Shown: in pieces, positions 1-10,902 of the stretch
How the letters are laid out: each line of letters begins with the position of its first letter
Position numbering within the stretch: the first letter of the stretch is position 1
Translations under genes and position numbers: made by a program
From: Ochotona curzoniae
Taxonomy: Eukaryota > Chordata > Mammalia > Lagomorpha > Ochotonidae
Length of the DNA stretch: 64,000 bases
Assembly: GCF_017591425.1 (NCBI RefSeq)
Contig: NW_024466307.1
Location: forward strand, 2,788,001-2,852,000
Direction of reading: 5' to 3'
Notes under the pieces: model-generated
Told to the model about the DNA's origin: nothing
Database searches by the model: none
The model's input: only the letters and a program-made list of their open reading frames with translations

Positions 1-1445
1 GGGCCTTTGGAACTGGCAGGACAGCAGTGCCCCAACACGTCCAGGGAGGTATGCGAGAAGCTCTGAGGATGGCTCTAGTCCAGTGTCTATGGTGCAATGG
101 CTCTGAGTATCCGTCATTTATGGAAGTTCTATGACTGGAGGCAACCTGCAAGAAACTGACAAGCCAACCTTCCTCAAGCCTGAACTCCTGAATGTCATCA
201 GTGCCAAGCCATAAGACCCATCTGTCCCTCCTACATCCCTTGCTAGGCCCAAGGACTAGGGTATAGCCCAGAAAGTCAGCAGTGGCCCATACTGTGCACA
301 CGCATCTGCCCCGTCACAACCTAATAAACACTACCTTCCCTTGACCTTCACATCTGCCTCTTGCAATGGGTAGAACCAGGCCAATCGCTTGTCCACTTAC
401 TGCACTGATTGGAATTAAAACATGTGCCTGAGATGTCTGCTTGCAGGCTGAGGAGCAGGAGGGGTTTGCCCCTGAGTCCCCGGAAGCCCATCCTTCACTT
501 CTCTCCCACACCCACAAAGCCAGGACACTATCCTCTCCCATGGTGCCAGTGCCTGTGTGTTATGTCTGAGCCACCCACGGGTGAGGGAATTAATCATGCA
601 GCACGGAGAAGATGAACGAATAAAACCATCTCTTTTGTTTGGGAAACATTGTAATCACTTTGTGGGGGCATTCCCCTTCTTAGTTGCCTTCAAGTAGGAT
701 GGATTTTATTTTGGGAATCTTTGGCAGGGGAGGATTGCTGATGGTTCTAACAGCAAACAAATTATGTTATTCAGAATGCTTACATGCAACTTCCCCATTT
801 TATACTTGTGAAACCTTGGGCGTCGGGAAGGCACACAACCTTACCAAAGTCAAGGTGAGTGACAGGCAGGTGGCATGTGCAAGTACCCCTGCTCCCTGCA
901 CTCAGTTGTGGCCTGTTCATCTAGCTTCCTGGTGGCTGGCCCAGGGACATGCTTAGCTTACGAATGAGTGAGGGGAGGACTACAGAGGCAGTGCTCTTGC
1001 CAAAGAATGGCTCCTCCACAGATTATTACTTCTTGCCATGAGAAATGGAGTGAGCCCCACTTGGGATCACCCACACAGAAATCACCGTCTGGGCCAGCTG
1101 CAGGCTGACACTGCATCTGGTCCGCCTGTGGCTGTCTCCTCTGTAGGGGAGAGTCCTTCCATTGTGCCTGCCCAGTGTTCTGATTCAGGCCCCGTGAATG
1201 GGAAGCGAAGAGACCATGAGACGCAGCCCTCTTCCAGTATGGAGGAAACCTGAAGCACTTCTAACACCCCTAGCTGAAGGCTTCTGGGAAAATGCTCACA
1301 TCTGAGGAAAACAGCTTAGAAGAGCAAGCGGCTGTGAAGTCACATGGTGACTTGGGAGCTTTGAAGGCACTTTGAAGGAGCTGATCACTGATTTACCAAG
1401 GCCTGAAAATCTGTCTCCTCCGCCTGGCTCATCTCCTCAGACATA
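1..1445. other. non-repeat sequence, no gene recognised
   Basis: No recognisable repeat head or tail, splice-bounded exon or protein family is visible. The short open frames here have no family signature and overlap one another on both strands, which is typical of chance frames. The stretch has moderate GC content and no CpG cluster. Confidence 0.5.
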
Positions 1446-1764
1446 TTTTTAAAAATTATTTATTTTAACTTTTTATTTAAAAGGTAGAGAGAGAGATAAA
1501 GATCTTCCACCTATGGGTTCACGCTCCAAATTCCTGCAACAGTCCAGGGTTGGCCTGCCGGATGCTAAGAAGCAGGGATTCTCTCCACGACTCCCACGTG
1601 AGAGGCAGGGACCTTGCTTAAGCCATTACTGCTAGCTCCCAATGTGCAAATGAGCAGGAAACCAGATCAGAAGTGGAGCCGCTGGGCCTCCAGCTCACAC
1701 TCCCGCATGGGCTGAGGGCATCCCATGTGCTGACTTAACCTCTGGGCCACAGTGCCTGCCTTAA
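1446..1764 (-). mobile_element. CSINE-type SINE, older copy, antisense
   Basis: Read on the minus strand it has the usual order: tRNA-like head (from about 1762 inward), body, CT-rich stretch (seen as gagagagagata at about 1485) and A-rich tail (seen as T/A-rich DNA at 1446-1480). The head carries the rabbit-like 'CATCCCATGTGCTGACTTAA' variant as it reads on the plus strand. It is diverged, and no clear target-site duplication (TSD) was found. Confidence 0.8.
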
Positions 1765-2599
1765 CCCCAATTACTGACAGACTTCCTAATGCCTCGGACA
1801 TGACTTGCTACACAGGATTCCCTGTGTTGGCAGTATTCCTTCTCTCTTCTAGCAATGGTCTCATTCATTCTTCAGGGCCACCTGTCAATCATCACCTTCG
1901 GTGTGCTGTCCCCTCATCCTGTTTTATTAGGGAGAATGGCTCTGACCTGTGCTCCCACATGTAGGTTTGTGGGGCTGCTGCACCATCAGAAGCCACACAC
2001 TGAAATGATTCCTCTTGCGAGCTCTTCAGGCCAAGGACTGTGTTTGTAAGGAGTCAAGACAGTCTCCCGCACACTTTAAGTACTTGCTAGGGAATGGGAA
2101 CATTTTAAGAAGTGTAGGTTTTCTCGATTGTCATCACAAAGGGGAATGGGATACACAGAACCATCAGAGCACTTGTAGTCAGTGGGCAGACCTAGCAGTT
2201 CTTGGACATTTGTAAAGATGGAAGAACGGAAAAAAATGAACAGGCCTTCATTTACATACAAGCTTTCTGTTCTCATATATCCTTGTGGCAGTCATGCTTC
2301 AAACATGATCTGAGGTAGGTTAAGGAAAACACTCCTAGTATCAGGAAAGGCTTAATGGAGAACAGGAGCCGAGGACCACTTTAAGACCAATGTCGTCTGC
2401 TACTCAGTTTTCAGTTGCCCACCACACTGAACTCAGAAGCTGCTTCAGAAAATTCAGTAAATTCCTGGTTATTTCTGTAGTTTGCTCATGACAGTCTTGG
2501 GCTGATAAGAGTATGAGGAGCTAAGGAAAAAAGAAGAAAGTGAAATTGGAGCTCCTCTTCATTTCTTCAGGCTAAAATGAGCACCTTGTCAAGCAAAGC
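1765..2599. other. non-repeat sequence
   Basis: No gene, RNA or well-preserved repeat was recognised. The sequence is mixed with no CpG enrichment, and short frames occur on both strands without family similarity. Confidence 0.4.
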
Positions 2600-3090
2600 C
2601 ATGTCCGACAGTTCCACAGGTGGCCAGTAGTGAGGAGATGGTGATTCCGGGCTCTGCATGCCCAGGCCACCCCTTTCTTTCCAACTTCATCAAGCACCAT
2701 AAGGTCTCTGTATCTCTCTGCTCCAACCACATGGTCTTGTTTTTACATTTCTTTTGTTTGCCACCAATGAGCATATGTTGTTCCCTTTGCCTGCAGTGCT
2801 CTTCCATTCCATGTTTGCCAAGTGAAAGCCTTGTTACCTTCGGCTCAGTGGTTGACACAGGAATCTTCCCCGATCAGATCTCCTTCTCACAGTGTATACT
2901 CAGTGACAATGATTTACTTGTTTGTTAAATCATCCCATTCATTACTCCTCTCTGCAGTGTAGACTCCATAAGACTGTCCACTTTGGTATGAAGACTGTCT
3001 ACTTTGGTATCATTACATCCCAAGCTCCTAGCATAGTGCCTTTTGCAATGAGAGTTTCAACAAACATTTGTGCAGTAAAGTCAGGCATGT
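2600..3090 (+). mobile_element. LINE-2 (L2) 3' end fragment
   Basis: The order of motifs follows the L2 3' end: a pyrimidine-rich stretch resembling 'TGTTCCCTTTGCCTGCAGTG' (about 2778), a 'GTTTACTTGTTTGTT'-like segment (about 2915), 'GTGTAGACTCCATAAG' (about 2957), then 'CCTAGCATAGTGCCTTTTGC' (about 3029) and 'TCAACAAACATTTGTG' (about 3056). These correspond to the conserved L2 phrases about start of decline, 'cctagcacagtgcctggcac' and 'caataaatgtttgttg'. It contains a local 21-bp tandem duplication (2971-3012). It is an ancient, inactive fragment. The 5' boundary is approximate. Confidence 0.75.
2971..3012 (+). repeat. 21-bp tandem duplication inside L2
   Basis: Unit 1 (2971-2991) begins AGACTGTCCACTTTGG and unit 2 (2992-3012) begins AGACTGTCTACTTTGG. 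The two differ at only a couple of positions, so the duplication is much younger than the surrounding L2 fragment. Confidence 0.85.
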
Positions 3091-3164
3091 GAGGAAAGAT
3101 GATTTCTTTCAACTATGCTAGCAGCAGGAGGTCTGTGAAATGGAACACAGCAGATACTTGGGGT

Positions 3165-3240
3165 GTATAGCCGTTCATTAAGCACTGTGCGCCAGGCTCC
3201 GTGTAAGGCTGTACAGGGTCAAGGGGACAGTGGGCCTAGC
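3165..3240. repeat. possible MIR/L2-like fragment
   Basis: 'TTCATTAAGCACTGTGCGCC' and 'AGGCTCCGTGTAAGGCTGTA' resemble the common mammalian phrase for position and size ('ttattgagcacctactatgtgccaggcactgtg'). The fragment is too short and diverged for a firm family call. Confidence 0.35.
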
Positions 3241-3254
3241 CTTCCACTGTCTTT

Positions 3255-3618
3255 AAAGCTTTTCTTAATGGGGATGGTGTTGTGCCAAAGCAGATTAAGC
3301 TGCTGCCTGTGATGCCAACATCCCAATATGAGTGCTGGTTCCAGTCCTGGCTGCCCCGCCTCTGATTCAGCTCCCTGCTAATGTGTCTAAGAAAGCAGCA
3401 CAGGTTGGCTCGCTACTACCCAAGTGAGACCCAGATGGAGTTCCCGGCTCGTGTCTTCAGCCTGCCAAGTCCCAAATATTGTGACCATTATGGGAGTGAG
3501 TCATCTGACAGATTTCCGTCCTTCCCTCCTTCTCTTCCTATAACTCTGCCTTTCAAATAAATAAGTAAATATTTTTAAAAAGTTACTAAATTATTTTTAA
3601 TTAAAAAGCTTGTCTTAA
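3255..3618 (+). mobile_element. CSINE, rabbit-like head, with TSD
   Basis: SINE body 3269-3604. The head reads 'GATTAAGCTGCTGCCTGTGA' and the tail 'CAAATAAATAAGTAAATA'. The flanks are near-identical 14-mers: AAAGCTTTTCTTAA at 3255-3268 and AAAGCTTGTCTTAA at 3605-3618 (one mismatch). This is the expected TSD of L1-driven insertion, and it fixes both ends of the element. Confidence 0.9.
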
Positions 3619-3734
3619 CTATGTATATGCTAGCGATAATTATGCTCATGGAATAATTCAAGAGTTATACTGTGTACTGCAGATTAAGCCTTATACAATA
3701 TAACCATGGTATATGGCATTCATATGAGAATAAT

Positions 3735-3845
3735 TCAGGCAGATCATGGAAAATACGTATTATGAAAAATCTATGCATGTATTTCAAAATATTTGCACCA
3801 AAATAAGCTTATCTTTAATTATGGTTCTCAGTGAACTTCTGTACC
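3735..3845 (-). mobile_element. short palindromic-ended DNA element, copy 1
   Basis: The sequence runs 'GATCATGGAAAATACG' ... 'TATTATGAAAAATCTATGCA' ... 'TTTGCACCAAAATAAGCTTA' ... 'TCTTTAATTATGG'. The same ordered motifs recur at 6118, 11692, 35075 and 44580 in one or the other orientation, so this is a dispersed family of about 110 bp. The ends of the best copy (11692) are inverted repeats, which suggests a non-autonomous DNA transposon. The orientation label is arbitrary: 11692 is taken as plus. Confidence 0.65.
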
Positions 3846-3854
3846 GTATAATAT

Positions 3855-4015
3855 AACAGAGATGCTGTAAATCATCAGTTCACTTGATTTTCAAACAAAA
3901 GCCAATGAAGTAGGCATTTTATCATCTCCGTTTATAACTAAGAAATATGAGCTTCAAAGAACTTAACATTGTTCAACATTACTCATCTAAAGCTGAAACT
4001 CAAGCAGTCTCTGGT
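3855..4015 (-). mobile_element. MIR SINE fragment, antisense
   Basis: 'GTAGGCATTTTATCATCTCC' followed by 'TAACTAAGAAATATGAGC', 'AGAACTTAACATTGTTCA' and 'AAGCTGAAACTCAAGCAG' follow the antisense MIR order (gtaggtactattatc - atgaggaaactgag - aggttaagtaacttgcc - cagagctgggattc). Old and diverged. Confidence 0.6.
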
Positions 4016-4758
4016 CTGAATAACATTGAAGCTTGTTTTTGGATGTTCGATATAGGAATGGCAGTTGGGCAGAAATAATCTGAAATACCTCTAAAATCGC
4101 AAACCCCAGTAGGCTGACCAAACCTGCTGTGCTTCCAAATCTGTCTTTCTCTCACTCTTTCCCAATTGACTTCACACAGACTCCCAGAACCTCACCTTGG
4201 TCATTCCTTCTCTACTGTCCTTCCCAGCCCCACTTCTGTCCTTAGCTTCCCCAAAGCTTGATCCCCTGTATCCTCTGCTGGAGTTGGATTCAACAGTGAA
4301 ATATCAGTGCTATCATCAATCTGTCCAGCTCGTGCACAACTTGATCTTCACCTTATCCTGGTGGAGTTATGAAACTTAAACAGGCCAGCACACTAGGAAC
4401 GATGTCTAGCATTGTTATAGAGTAGACACAGTTTGGTTGTCTTTCTTTATCCTGAGTGGTTAAGCACTATCAGACAAAATCTTGGCTGTGATAACTTAGG
4501 TCAGCCTCAGCCGTACTCTTCAATGTTTTTGCTTGTCAGTCATGTCTTTTGGCAAAGTTAAAATCCCACATATTTTGGAGATTGATTCCAGATCTGCTAT
4601 GCTCTTAACAAGTCTTCTCAATTCCCAGTGCTCTTGTGATGAGCAAATGGCTTTGGCACTGGACATCCCTTGTTGCTTACTCAGCATTCATTCCGTTTTT
4701 ATTCTGGTAATAAAACCACCCATTCATCATTCTCATACCTGTGGTTTGAGTGGATGAT
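4016..4758. other. non-repeat sequence
   Basis: Pyrimidine-rich patches occur at about 4140-4260. No exon, RNA gene or confidently named repeat is visible; a decayed L2 piece at about 4150-4380 is possible but not shown. Confidence 0.35.
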
Positions 4759-5160
4759 TGCTATGGTTTCAATAAAATTTGGCTTTCCATCTCATGCAGA
4801 CATTTAAACCCCAAAGTGTTATGTTAACAGTGAATGGATTAATGTTAGTGGTGGATGGATTAGGAGTGGAGACTTGATATTGTGGTGTCTAGGAGGTGGG
4901 TCCTGTGGGCAGTTTTGAGGTCACTGGGATCATGTCCTTGGAAGCCAGTTTCCTGCAGAGGGTTCGTTATGAAGGCTGAGTGGGGCCCACCTGCCCTCCA
5001 TGCTTCCAGGCTTGCAATGGTGATCATCTCTCTTTGGGTGCTTGAACTCATGGGGCTGTCCCATCTTGGACTGTGCATCTCCAGACTGCATGCTGAAATA
5101 AACCTTGTCTTTTTTTAAGTAGCATCTCTCAGGTATTTTAAAGTATTAGAGAGCTGACAA
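4759..5160 (+). mobile_element. solo LTR, ERVL-MaLR type (MST/MLT1-like)
   Basis: It starts with 'TGCTATGGTTTC', the typical MaLR LTR opening. Inside are 'TCTAGGAGGTGGGTCCTGTG' (cf. aggaggtggggcc) and 'GGTCACTGGGATCATGTCC' (cf. ggtcatgaggg). The R/U5-like end reads 'CTGCATGCTGAAATAAACCT', whose AATAAA is the LTR polyadenylation signal, then 'CTCTCAGGTATTTTA'. No internal retroviral genes flank it, so this is a solo LTR from an old non-autonomous element. The exact subfamily is not determined. Confidence 0.7.
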
Positions 5161-6117
5161 ATTTGACTGTTCTGGTGGTTGGTTCTGGGATGAGGTTTGG
5201 TCAGTGTAAGCTAATCTAGGTCTTCCCTAGGACCTTGGAAGCATCACTGACAAAGGGATATTCTCCTCTTGAGATCACTGCTGCTCATCCCTATAAAAGA
5301 ATGGACAAGTGGCCACATGGCTAGAGGCTGCCTGGAAATGAAGTAAAATTCTCAGAGGGCAACAGAACAAGGAAAAGATAAATCCTTAATGCTATCGCCA
5401 GGTGAGCTACCACTGACGACAGCATCTCTCTTTTAAATTCATGTGAACTGACTTAATTCCTTTCTTGGCCCAGAGGATGAGTGGCAGCCCCTTCCTCAAA
5501 GCTCCTCCTGGGCCTCTGTACTCATCTCATTCTCCTTCATTCATCCCCCCTCTCCTAATTTCAGTTCTTCCGATGAGTGCTTTATTCTTGGCTTAAAATA
5601 TGCCATTTCCCTTTTTGCCCAAGTGACTCAGAGCGCTGCTCTCACCACCCTTGGCTGTCTGGCCTCTCACTGCCTTCTCTCTCCACTGCCTTCTCACCTC
5701 TAAGCTGCCAGGGACTGCATGCTGATAAAGCTGATGGCATCTTCAGGCTGAAGCCAGCTGGGACTCTCTCTTGCACTGGACTGCAGCTGCACTTTACTTC
5801 TACGTCTTGTTCCTAGGTCCTGACCACTGTGCTCCCACCGTAACTTCTGGCCGCTTCTCTGCCTCCTCAGGAGCTCCTCTTCTATCCACTTGCTCTTGTT
5901 GAACTGCGTAATTTCCTGGGGTGATCTGACTATTCCACGATTTTTTTTTTGACCACACATTGATAACACGTGTCTCCAGGCATCCAATCCAGTGCTTTAC
6001 CTAGAACTTCAAGTAGTTGCCATATGTTTACAATTCGATGTTGCAGGGCACCGTTACTTTAGTTTAACAAAGCCATATTATCCCCAAATCTGCTTTTTCT
6101 GCTATGTGAGGGCATTT
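5161..6117. other. non-repeat sequence, partly pyrimidine-rich
   Basis: 5460-5890 is C/T-rich with repeated CTGCCTTCTC-like words (about 5670-5700). It could be the remains of an L2-like pyrimidine-rich 3' region, but I see no diagnostic L2 end. An 11-base T run occurs at 5940-5950. No gene was recognised. Confidence 0.35.
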
Positions 6118-6222
6118 TAAAAAGCATGGACAAGTAGAATTTAAAAATAAGATTACTTTGGTACAAAAAAAGTTTTAAATCCATGCACAGATTTTGCATA
6201 ATGCACATTTTTCATGAACTTA
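6118..6222 (+). mobile_element. short palindromic-ended DNA element, copy 2
   Basis: Ordered motifs match copy 11692: 'AGCATGGACAAGTAGAAT', 'TTAAAAATAAGATTACTTTG', 'GGTACAAAAAAAGTTTTAAA', 'CATGCACAGATTTTGCATAA', 'GCACATTTTTCATGAACTT'. Its right end abuts the A-rich tail of the antisense SINE beginning at 6220. Confidence 0.6.
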
Positions 6223-6905
6223 AAAAATTATTTATGTATTTTAAAAGCAAGGTGACACAAAGGGAAAGAGATCTTTCTTCAACTAGTTCATTCCACCAAA
6301 GCCTGCAACAGCCAGTGTTGGTCCTGGCCGAAACCAGGAGCCAGAAGCTCCATCTGGCTCCAGCCCCAGCTTCCCCATGGATGGCAGCGGCCCAAGCACC
6401 CTTTGTCTTCTATTTGGTTTTTTTTTTTTTCCTTTTTTTTTTTTTTAAGATTTATTTATTTTTATTACAAAGTCAGATATACAGAGAGGAGGAGAGAGAG
6501 AGAGGAAGATCTTCCGTCTGATGATTCACTCCCCAAGAGACCGCAACAACCGGTACTGTGCCGATCTGAAGCTGGGAACCAGGAACCTCTTCTGGGTCTC
6601 CCACACGGGTGCAGGGTCCCAAAGCTTTGGGCTGTCCTTGGCTGCTTTCCCAGGCCACAAGCAGGGAGCTGGATGGGAAGTGGAGCTTCCGGGATTAGAA
6701 CCGGCACCCATATGGGATCCTGGCGCGTTCAAGGTGAGGACTTTAGCCACTAGGCCACGCTGCTGGGCCCTGTCTTCTATTTCTTCCCCAAGCCCACTAG
6801 CAAGGATCTGGATGGGAAGTGGAGCAGCAGGGACCCCAGGCAGCACTCCTGTGGGATGCTGGCGGCACAATGAGTGGTTTAAGCTGTGGTACCACAATGC
6901 CAGCC
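6220..6905 (-). mobile_element. older antisense CSINE, split by a younger CSINE
   Basis: The SINE is read in two pieces, 6220-6415 (tail and 3' half) and 6783-6905 (5' half and head ending 'CACAATGCCAGCCCC'). The two halves join logically: the first stops at 'CCAAGCACCCTTTGTCTTC' and the second resumes the body with 'CCCCAAGCCCACTAGC'. The interruption is the SINE at 6416-6770, flanked by a perfect 12-bp duplication of this element's own sequence. Confidence 0.85.
6404..6782 (-). mobile_element. young antisense CSINE nested in older SINE, perfect TSD
   Basis: Body 6416-6770. The direct repeats TGTCTTCTATTT at 6404-6415 and 6771-6782 are identical. The head (reading in from 6770 on the minus strand) is GGGCCCAGCAGCGTGGCCTA, then TAGTGGCTAAAGTCC, i.e. 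the pika-like head. The tail appears as a poly-T stretch with 'AAGATTTATTTATTTTTATT' at about 6448. The intact head, long tail and perfect TSD point to recent insertion. Confidence 0.93.
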
Positions 6906-8150
6906 CCTTTGAAGAACTTTTTGAAGAGCCCTTGAATTCTCCATATCAGTTTGCAATAATGCAGCTTCCCAGCTCAGCAAGCCCAATTCATGAGTATGAT
7001 TTTACTCTTCCGACCTGCGTCTCCCAGAGCCTTGTTGTCCTTCCAGAATACTATGCAAGCTGATTTCCCTCCTGGCAGCAGACACAGATGGCCACCTACC
7101 TAGCAGGGATTCTTCCTGACTTCTTCCTTGTTAACAAAATCCCAGTTTTGTTCTGGAATCCACATGATTGTACAAAGCTCTGTTCTTGAAGGATAGCTGG
7201 CAACTGTGTAAGTCCCAGCTCCATTGGAAGAGACCCGCTTGATGTACTCTAAGTGCATGGGGGCAACTCCTGCCCAAGAACGGTTCAAAGATCTTGATTT
7301 ATCTATACAGGAAAATTCACCTCACGTGAGGAAAGGTCTTTAGAGTGTTGCAATGAGTAAAGACAAAACAGCAGGCATAAAAGGGAATTGGCAGCAAATC
7401 CAGGAACAGAAATTCTGGGAAGAGTAAATCTTGTTTTATATTTTGGGGAAATTGATTTAGTCCACAGCTGCTTTTGTTCATGCAGTGTCACGTTTTGCCA
7501 CGTTTTGTCCTCTCCACCTTCCACTACAGCTGAAGTGTCACATTTTCCAGGAAAACTTCAGAGGCAGCAGGCAACCCCAGTGACACACGCACACCATGTA
7601 CATACACAAATGCATATATGCAACACATGTGCATGCAAATGAGCATGACATATAGACAGATGGTGGGTGTCACATGACTCCTGCTCTAGTTAGACATGGG
7701 AGACCCTATGGTTTAGGGAGCAAAAACTGTACTTAGCTAAATGTCAGCCTAGCAGCAGACCGTGAGACAGCGGAAAGAAGAAAGCAAAAGCCATATCCCT
7801 GTCCTCCACTGGGTGCTGACCGAGGAGGCTCCGCATTCTGCCCGTCTAGGCTTGGATTTTCTCACATGCATCATTTTTGAAAAGTGTGATTGCTAAAGTT
7901 CAACACCAAAGTTGCCGGAGAGAGATGCCCCTGGGAAACACACTAAGCAGACCTGTCACTTACTGCCAGTGCCATTCTCACAAAGGGCTTCTTAAGGCTC
8001 ATTAACTGGTGTCTGTTCGGGGGGGAAAGGGTGTCTGGACCCCATATACAAGCTCTCATTCTACTCACTTCCTACTGCTTTGTGAGATTAACAAGCCACA
8101 GAGCGGTTCATTTTCAACCCCCTCAACTTTTTATTCTGTGAACTGTCAAC
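6906..8150. other. non-repeat sequence
   Basis: No gene recognised. 7575-7660 contains a degenerate purine/pyrimidine-alternating stretch (CACACGCACACC, ATGCATATATGCAACACATG). The remainder shows no known repeat or CpG cluster. Confidence 0.4.
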
Positions 8151-9084
8151 TACAGTGAACTCTTCATATTCCCCCCCGGGGAGCACCAATTGCCAAAACT
8201 TTTCCACACACGTGCTCTCTCCCCCTACCCCTCCTCCTCCCTCTGACGTGAATACACATCACACGTGGCTCTGGCTGAAAGGTCTGAAAACAGGCAGCAG
8301 ACGCCACTCCCTCTCTCGTTAGCCCTCAGTGTGCTTCTCCTAAGAATAAGGACTTTCTTTTGCACAGCCACAGCATCAGTGTCATACCCCAGAAACGCAG
8401 CACTGCTATGAGAAACATACAATCTATGTTCAAATTTCCTTCATTGTTCCTAATCTTTTCATTGTTTCCTGTGAAGAATTACACATTGCATTTTAACTGT
8501 GACAAAAGTCTTCTTTTGTCTAGAACCATCCCTCCATTTGAAAATTTTTGTGACAGCGATACTTTCAAAGAATACCTAGCTGTCACTTTGTAGACTGTCC
8601 ACAGTATCCACTGGAGTGTTTTCTTATGGTTGGATTCAGCATTTTGGCCAGACTAATACAGAAGAGACAGTACTTTCTTTGCAGTGCATTGCATGAAAAG
8701 GCCGCTTCATTGTTCATGACAGTTTGACCAGTTTTCTCTCACTTACCAGCTGAGTTATTTGTTATGGGATGCTCACTAGATGAGGCCACGCTCTCTGTTG
8801 ATCACTTAGTAAAGTGAAATGGAGAGTAAGATAACTACACATGTATTTAGAAAAACCTCTCCAGTAAAGAGATTAGATTTCAATTATCTGGACATTTTCA
8901 TTAAAACATCTTGAGAAACAGAAATATCTACCAGTGGTTTCGAATGTGTGATTTTCTTTGTTCATACAGATCTGGCCAGATGATGGGTCTGTCAGCTGCA
9001 ACTGGCACATCTGCACTAAGGTTAAAGGGCTTTAATGACACAATTTTTAACGAAAGAAGAGCAGAATCTAGAGTTCAGAATCAC
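8151..9084. other. non-repeat sequence
   Basis: It contains a C run (8171-8177) and CT-rich DNA at about 8215-8245. No exon with splice signals and family similarity was found. Confidence 0.35.
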
Positions 9085-9170
9085 TAATGTTGTCTTTGAC
9101 CTTAAACAAATCACATGTTCTTTCTAGAACTCAGTCATCCCTTCTGTGAAATGGAAAGACGGGACTTCAA
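9085..9170 (+). mobile_element. MIR SINE fragment
   Basis: 'TGACCTTAAACAAATCACAT' followed by 'ACTCAGTCATCCCTTCTGTG' and 'GAAATGGAAAGACGGG' follows the MIR core order (gtgaccttgggcaagttact - cctcagtttcctcatctgta - aaatggggat). Short and diverged. Confidence 0.5.
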
Positions 9171-10189
9171 AATGGTCACAATTCAAATGTTTACAGGCTC
9201 ATCCATTTCAGCGGTTCACTGATATATATACTCCTGCAAGTGCTTATGCCATTTGCCAAATCCAAGTGACCTAATTTTTTTTCCTGAGAGTAGGATTTCA
9301 GAACCAAGGAGGCAATGTGGGGATTATCTCTGTCAGCCTTCCCCCTGGTGTGGGTGGGTCTCCCAACTGACCAGTGGTGTCCAGTGTGAACTAGAACATT
9401 CCAGGGCATGTGGGAGTGTGCCTCTGGAGCCGAGAGGTCCACAGAGGTTCTTAAGTTCACTCATTTCTGACCATGGCATCTGCCATCTTACTTCCTCTTG
9501 CTTTCAGTAATTCTGTCCCTCAGTGGTTACCTGCAGGGCTGCACCTGGACCTCACGGCTCAGCTCCTTTGCGCCTCTGAGGTTTAGACATTGGTCTCCCC
9601 TTTGATTGTCCACTCAGCCTTCCTGTGGCTCTGGCGCAGCAGCAGGCTGTGAGGCCTCCCACCTCCTCTCGCGGGTCCCACCCAGTCCCCCACCTCCTTG
9701 CGACTGCACTCACCTCTGGTTCAGTTGGGGCAATCCTCGCAGCGATACCCTCACAATTCCACTGACACCCACAGCATTTCTAATTATACCAGACGCACTT
9801 GAACGCTTATTTATATGCCAAATGCTGCACAACATAGTTGCGTAATATATGTAGAGCAGCTGTGCAGGGAAACAAAAATTTTTTTGTGTGTGAAGAACTC
9901 TGTAAGGAGAACATACACTTTCTTACACTCAAAAGATGTACTCTATTGTACCTTCTCCAACCAAACACTACTAAGCAAATGACAGACCGCCCATATAGAA
10001 TGATAATAGCATCACTGCCAGGTGAAAAATGAGGCACCTGCCAATTTTCTCATGTAAGACTGAAAATATTACATATGGAATCTGAACTAATTAGTCTTTC
10101 CTGTGATACACAGTGATTTGCTCTAGCCTAATACAGGGATACAAGCACTCTCTATCAAAGGAGGTGGCCTCCACTTGGGCAGCTTCCAT
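9171..10189. other. non-repeat sequence
   Basis: No recognisable gene or repeat. 9590-9720 is relatively GC-rich but has few CpGs. Short frames are unsupported. Confidence 0.35.
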
Positions 10190-10224
10190 TTTTTGTTGTT
10201 GTTGTTGTTTTGTTTGTTTTTTTT
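10186..10224 (+). repeat. (GTT)n / T-rich simple repeat
   Basis: TTGTTGTTGTTGTTGTTTTG is followed by TTTGTTTTTTTTAA. It could be a degraded antisense poly-A tail, but no retroelement body is attached that I can identify. Confidence 0.8.
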
Positions 10225-10374
10225 AAGAGTAAATAAGTGAGCTGTGTTTCTAATCAACCTTACTTTTAATATTAATGTAAGTCAAGGGTGCCTGGCCCAA
10301 AATTTACACCCAATAGGTGTCTTTGCAAGAACTTAATTGTGAATAGTTCTATTTAGAAATCAGAACCAAAGAGT

Positions 10375-10490
10375 GGTAGTAGGACCCTTAGATAATGTTT
10401 ATTCTGTAAGTAAGGAGATTAAGGCCTAAGCTTGCACAGCTCTGATGGCTGGGCCGAACCTACAGCTTGGTTTCAAGACTAAGGGACCTT
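10375..10490 (-). mobile_element. MIR SINE fragment, antisense
   Basis: 'AAGTAAGGAGATTAAGGCCT', 'AAGCTTGCACAGCTCTGATG' and 'GCTGGGCCGAACCTACAGC' match the antisense MIR order (gaggaaactgaggcacag - gcccaaggtcacacagct - gctgggattcgaacccag). Confidence 0.55.
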
Positions 10491-10551
10491 CCTAATGATT
10501 TTCAAAATGTCTTTCCAGAAGACTTCAGGATCTCAGAAGTTTCCTTAAAAC

Positions 10552-10902
10552 ATTTTAGGAGATGGGGACAGTGCAATAGCTTGGCTAGTTAATCTTCTGT
10601 CTGTAGTGTTGGCATCCCATATGGGTACCAGTTTGTGTTCTGGATGCTCTGCTTCCCATCCAGCTCCCTGCTTATGGCCTGGGAAAGGAGTGGAGGATGA
10701 CCCAAAGCCTTGGGACCCTGAACCTATGTGGGAAACCCAGGAGAATCTCCTGTCTTCTGGCTTCAGATCAGCTCAGCTTCAGCCATTGTTGCTATCTGGG
10801 GAGTGAACCAGAAGATAGAAGATCTTTCTCTCTCTCTCTTTTTCTCTATAAATCTGCCTTTCCAATATATACTTTTTTTAAAAAAAAATAATTTTAAAAG
10901 AT
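10552..10902 (+). mobile_element. CSINE with near-perfect TSD
   Basis: Body 10564-10890. It includes 'GGCATCCCATATGGGTACCA', 'CCAGCTCCCTGCTTATGG' and 'GGGGAGTGAACCAGAAG', then a CT-rich stretch and an A-rich tail. Flanks ATTTTAGGAGAT (10552-10563) and ATTTTAAAAGAT (10891-10902) match at 10 of 12 positions. Confidence 0.9.

Noticed and set aside
6521..7063. 180-codon plus-strand frame
   Set aside because: It reads through two nested antisense SINEs. Similar frames appear at other SINE copies (30012, 34788), so it is repeat-derived.
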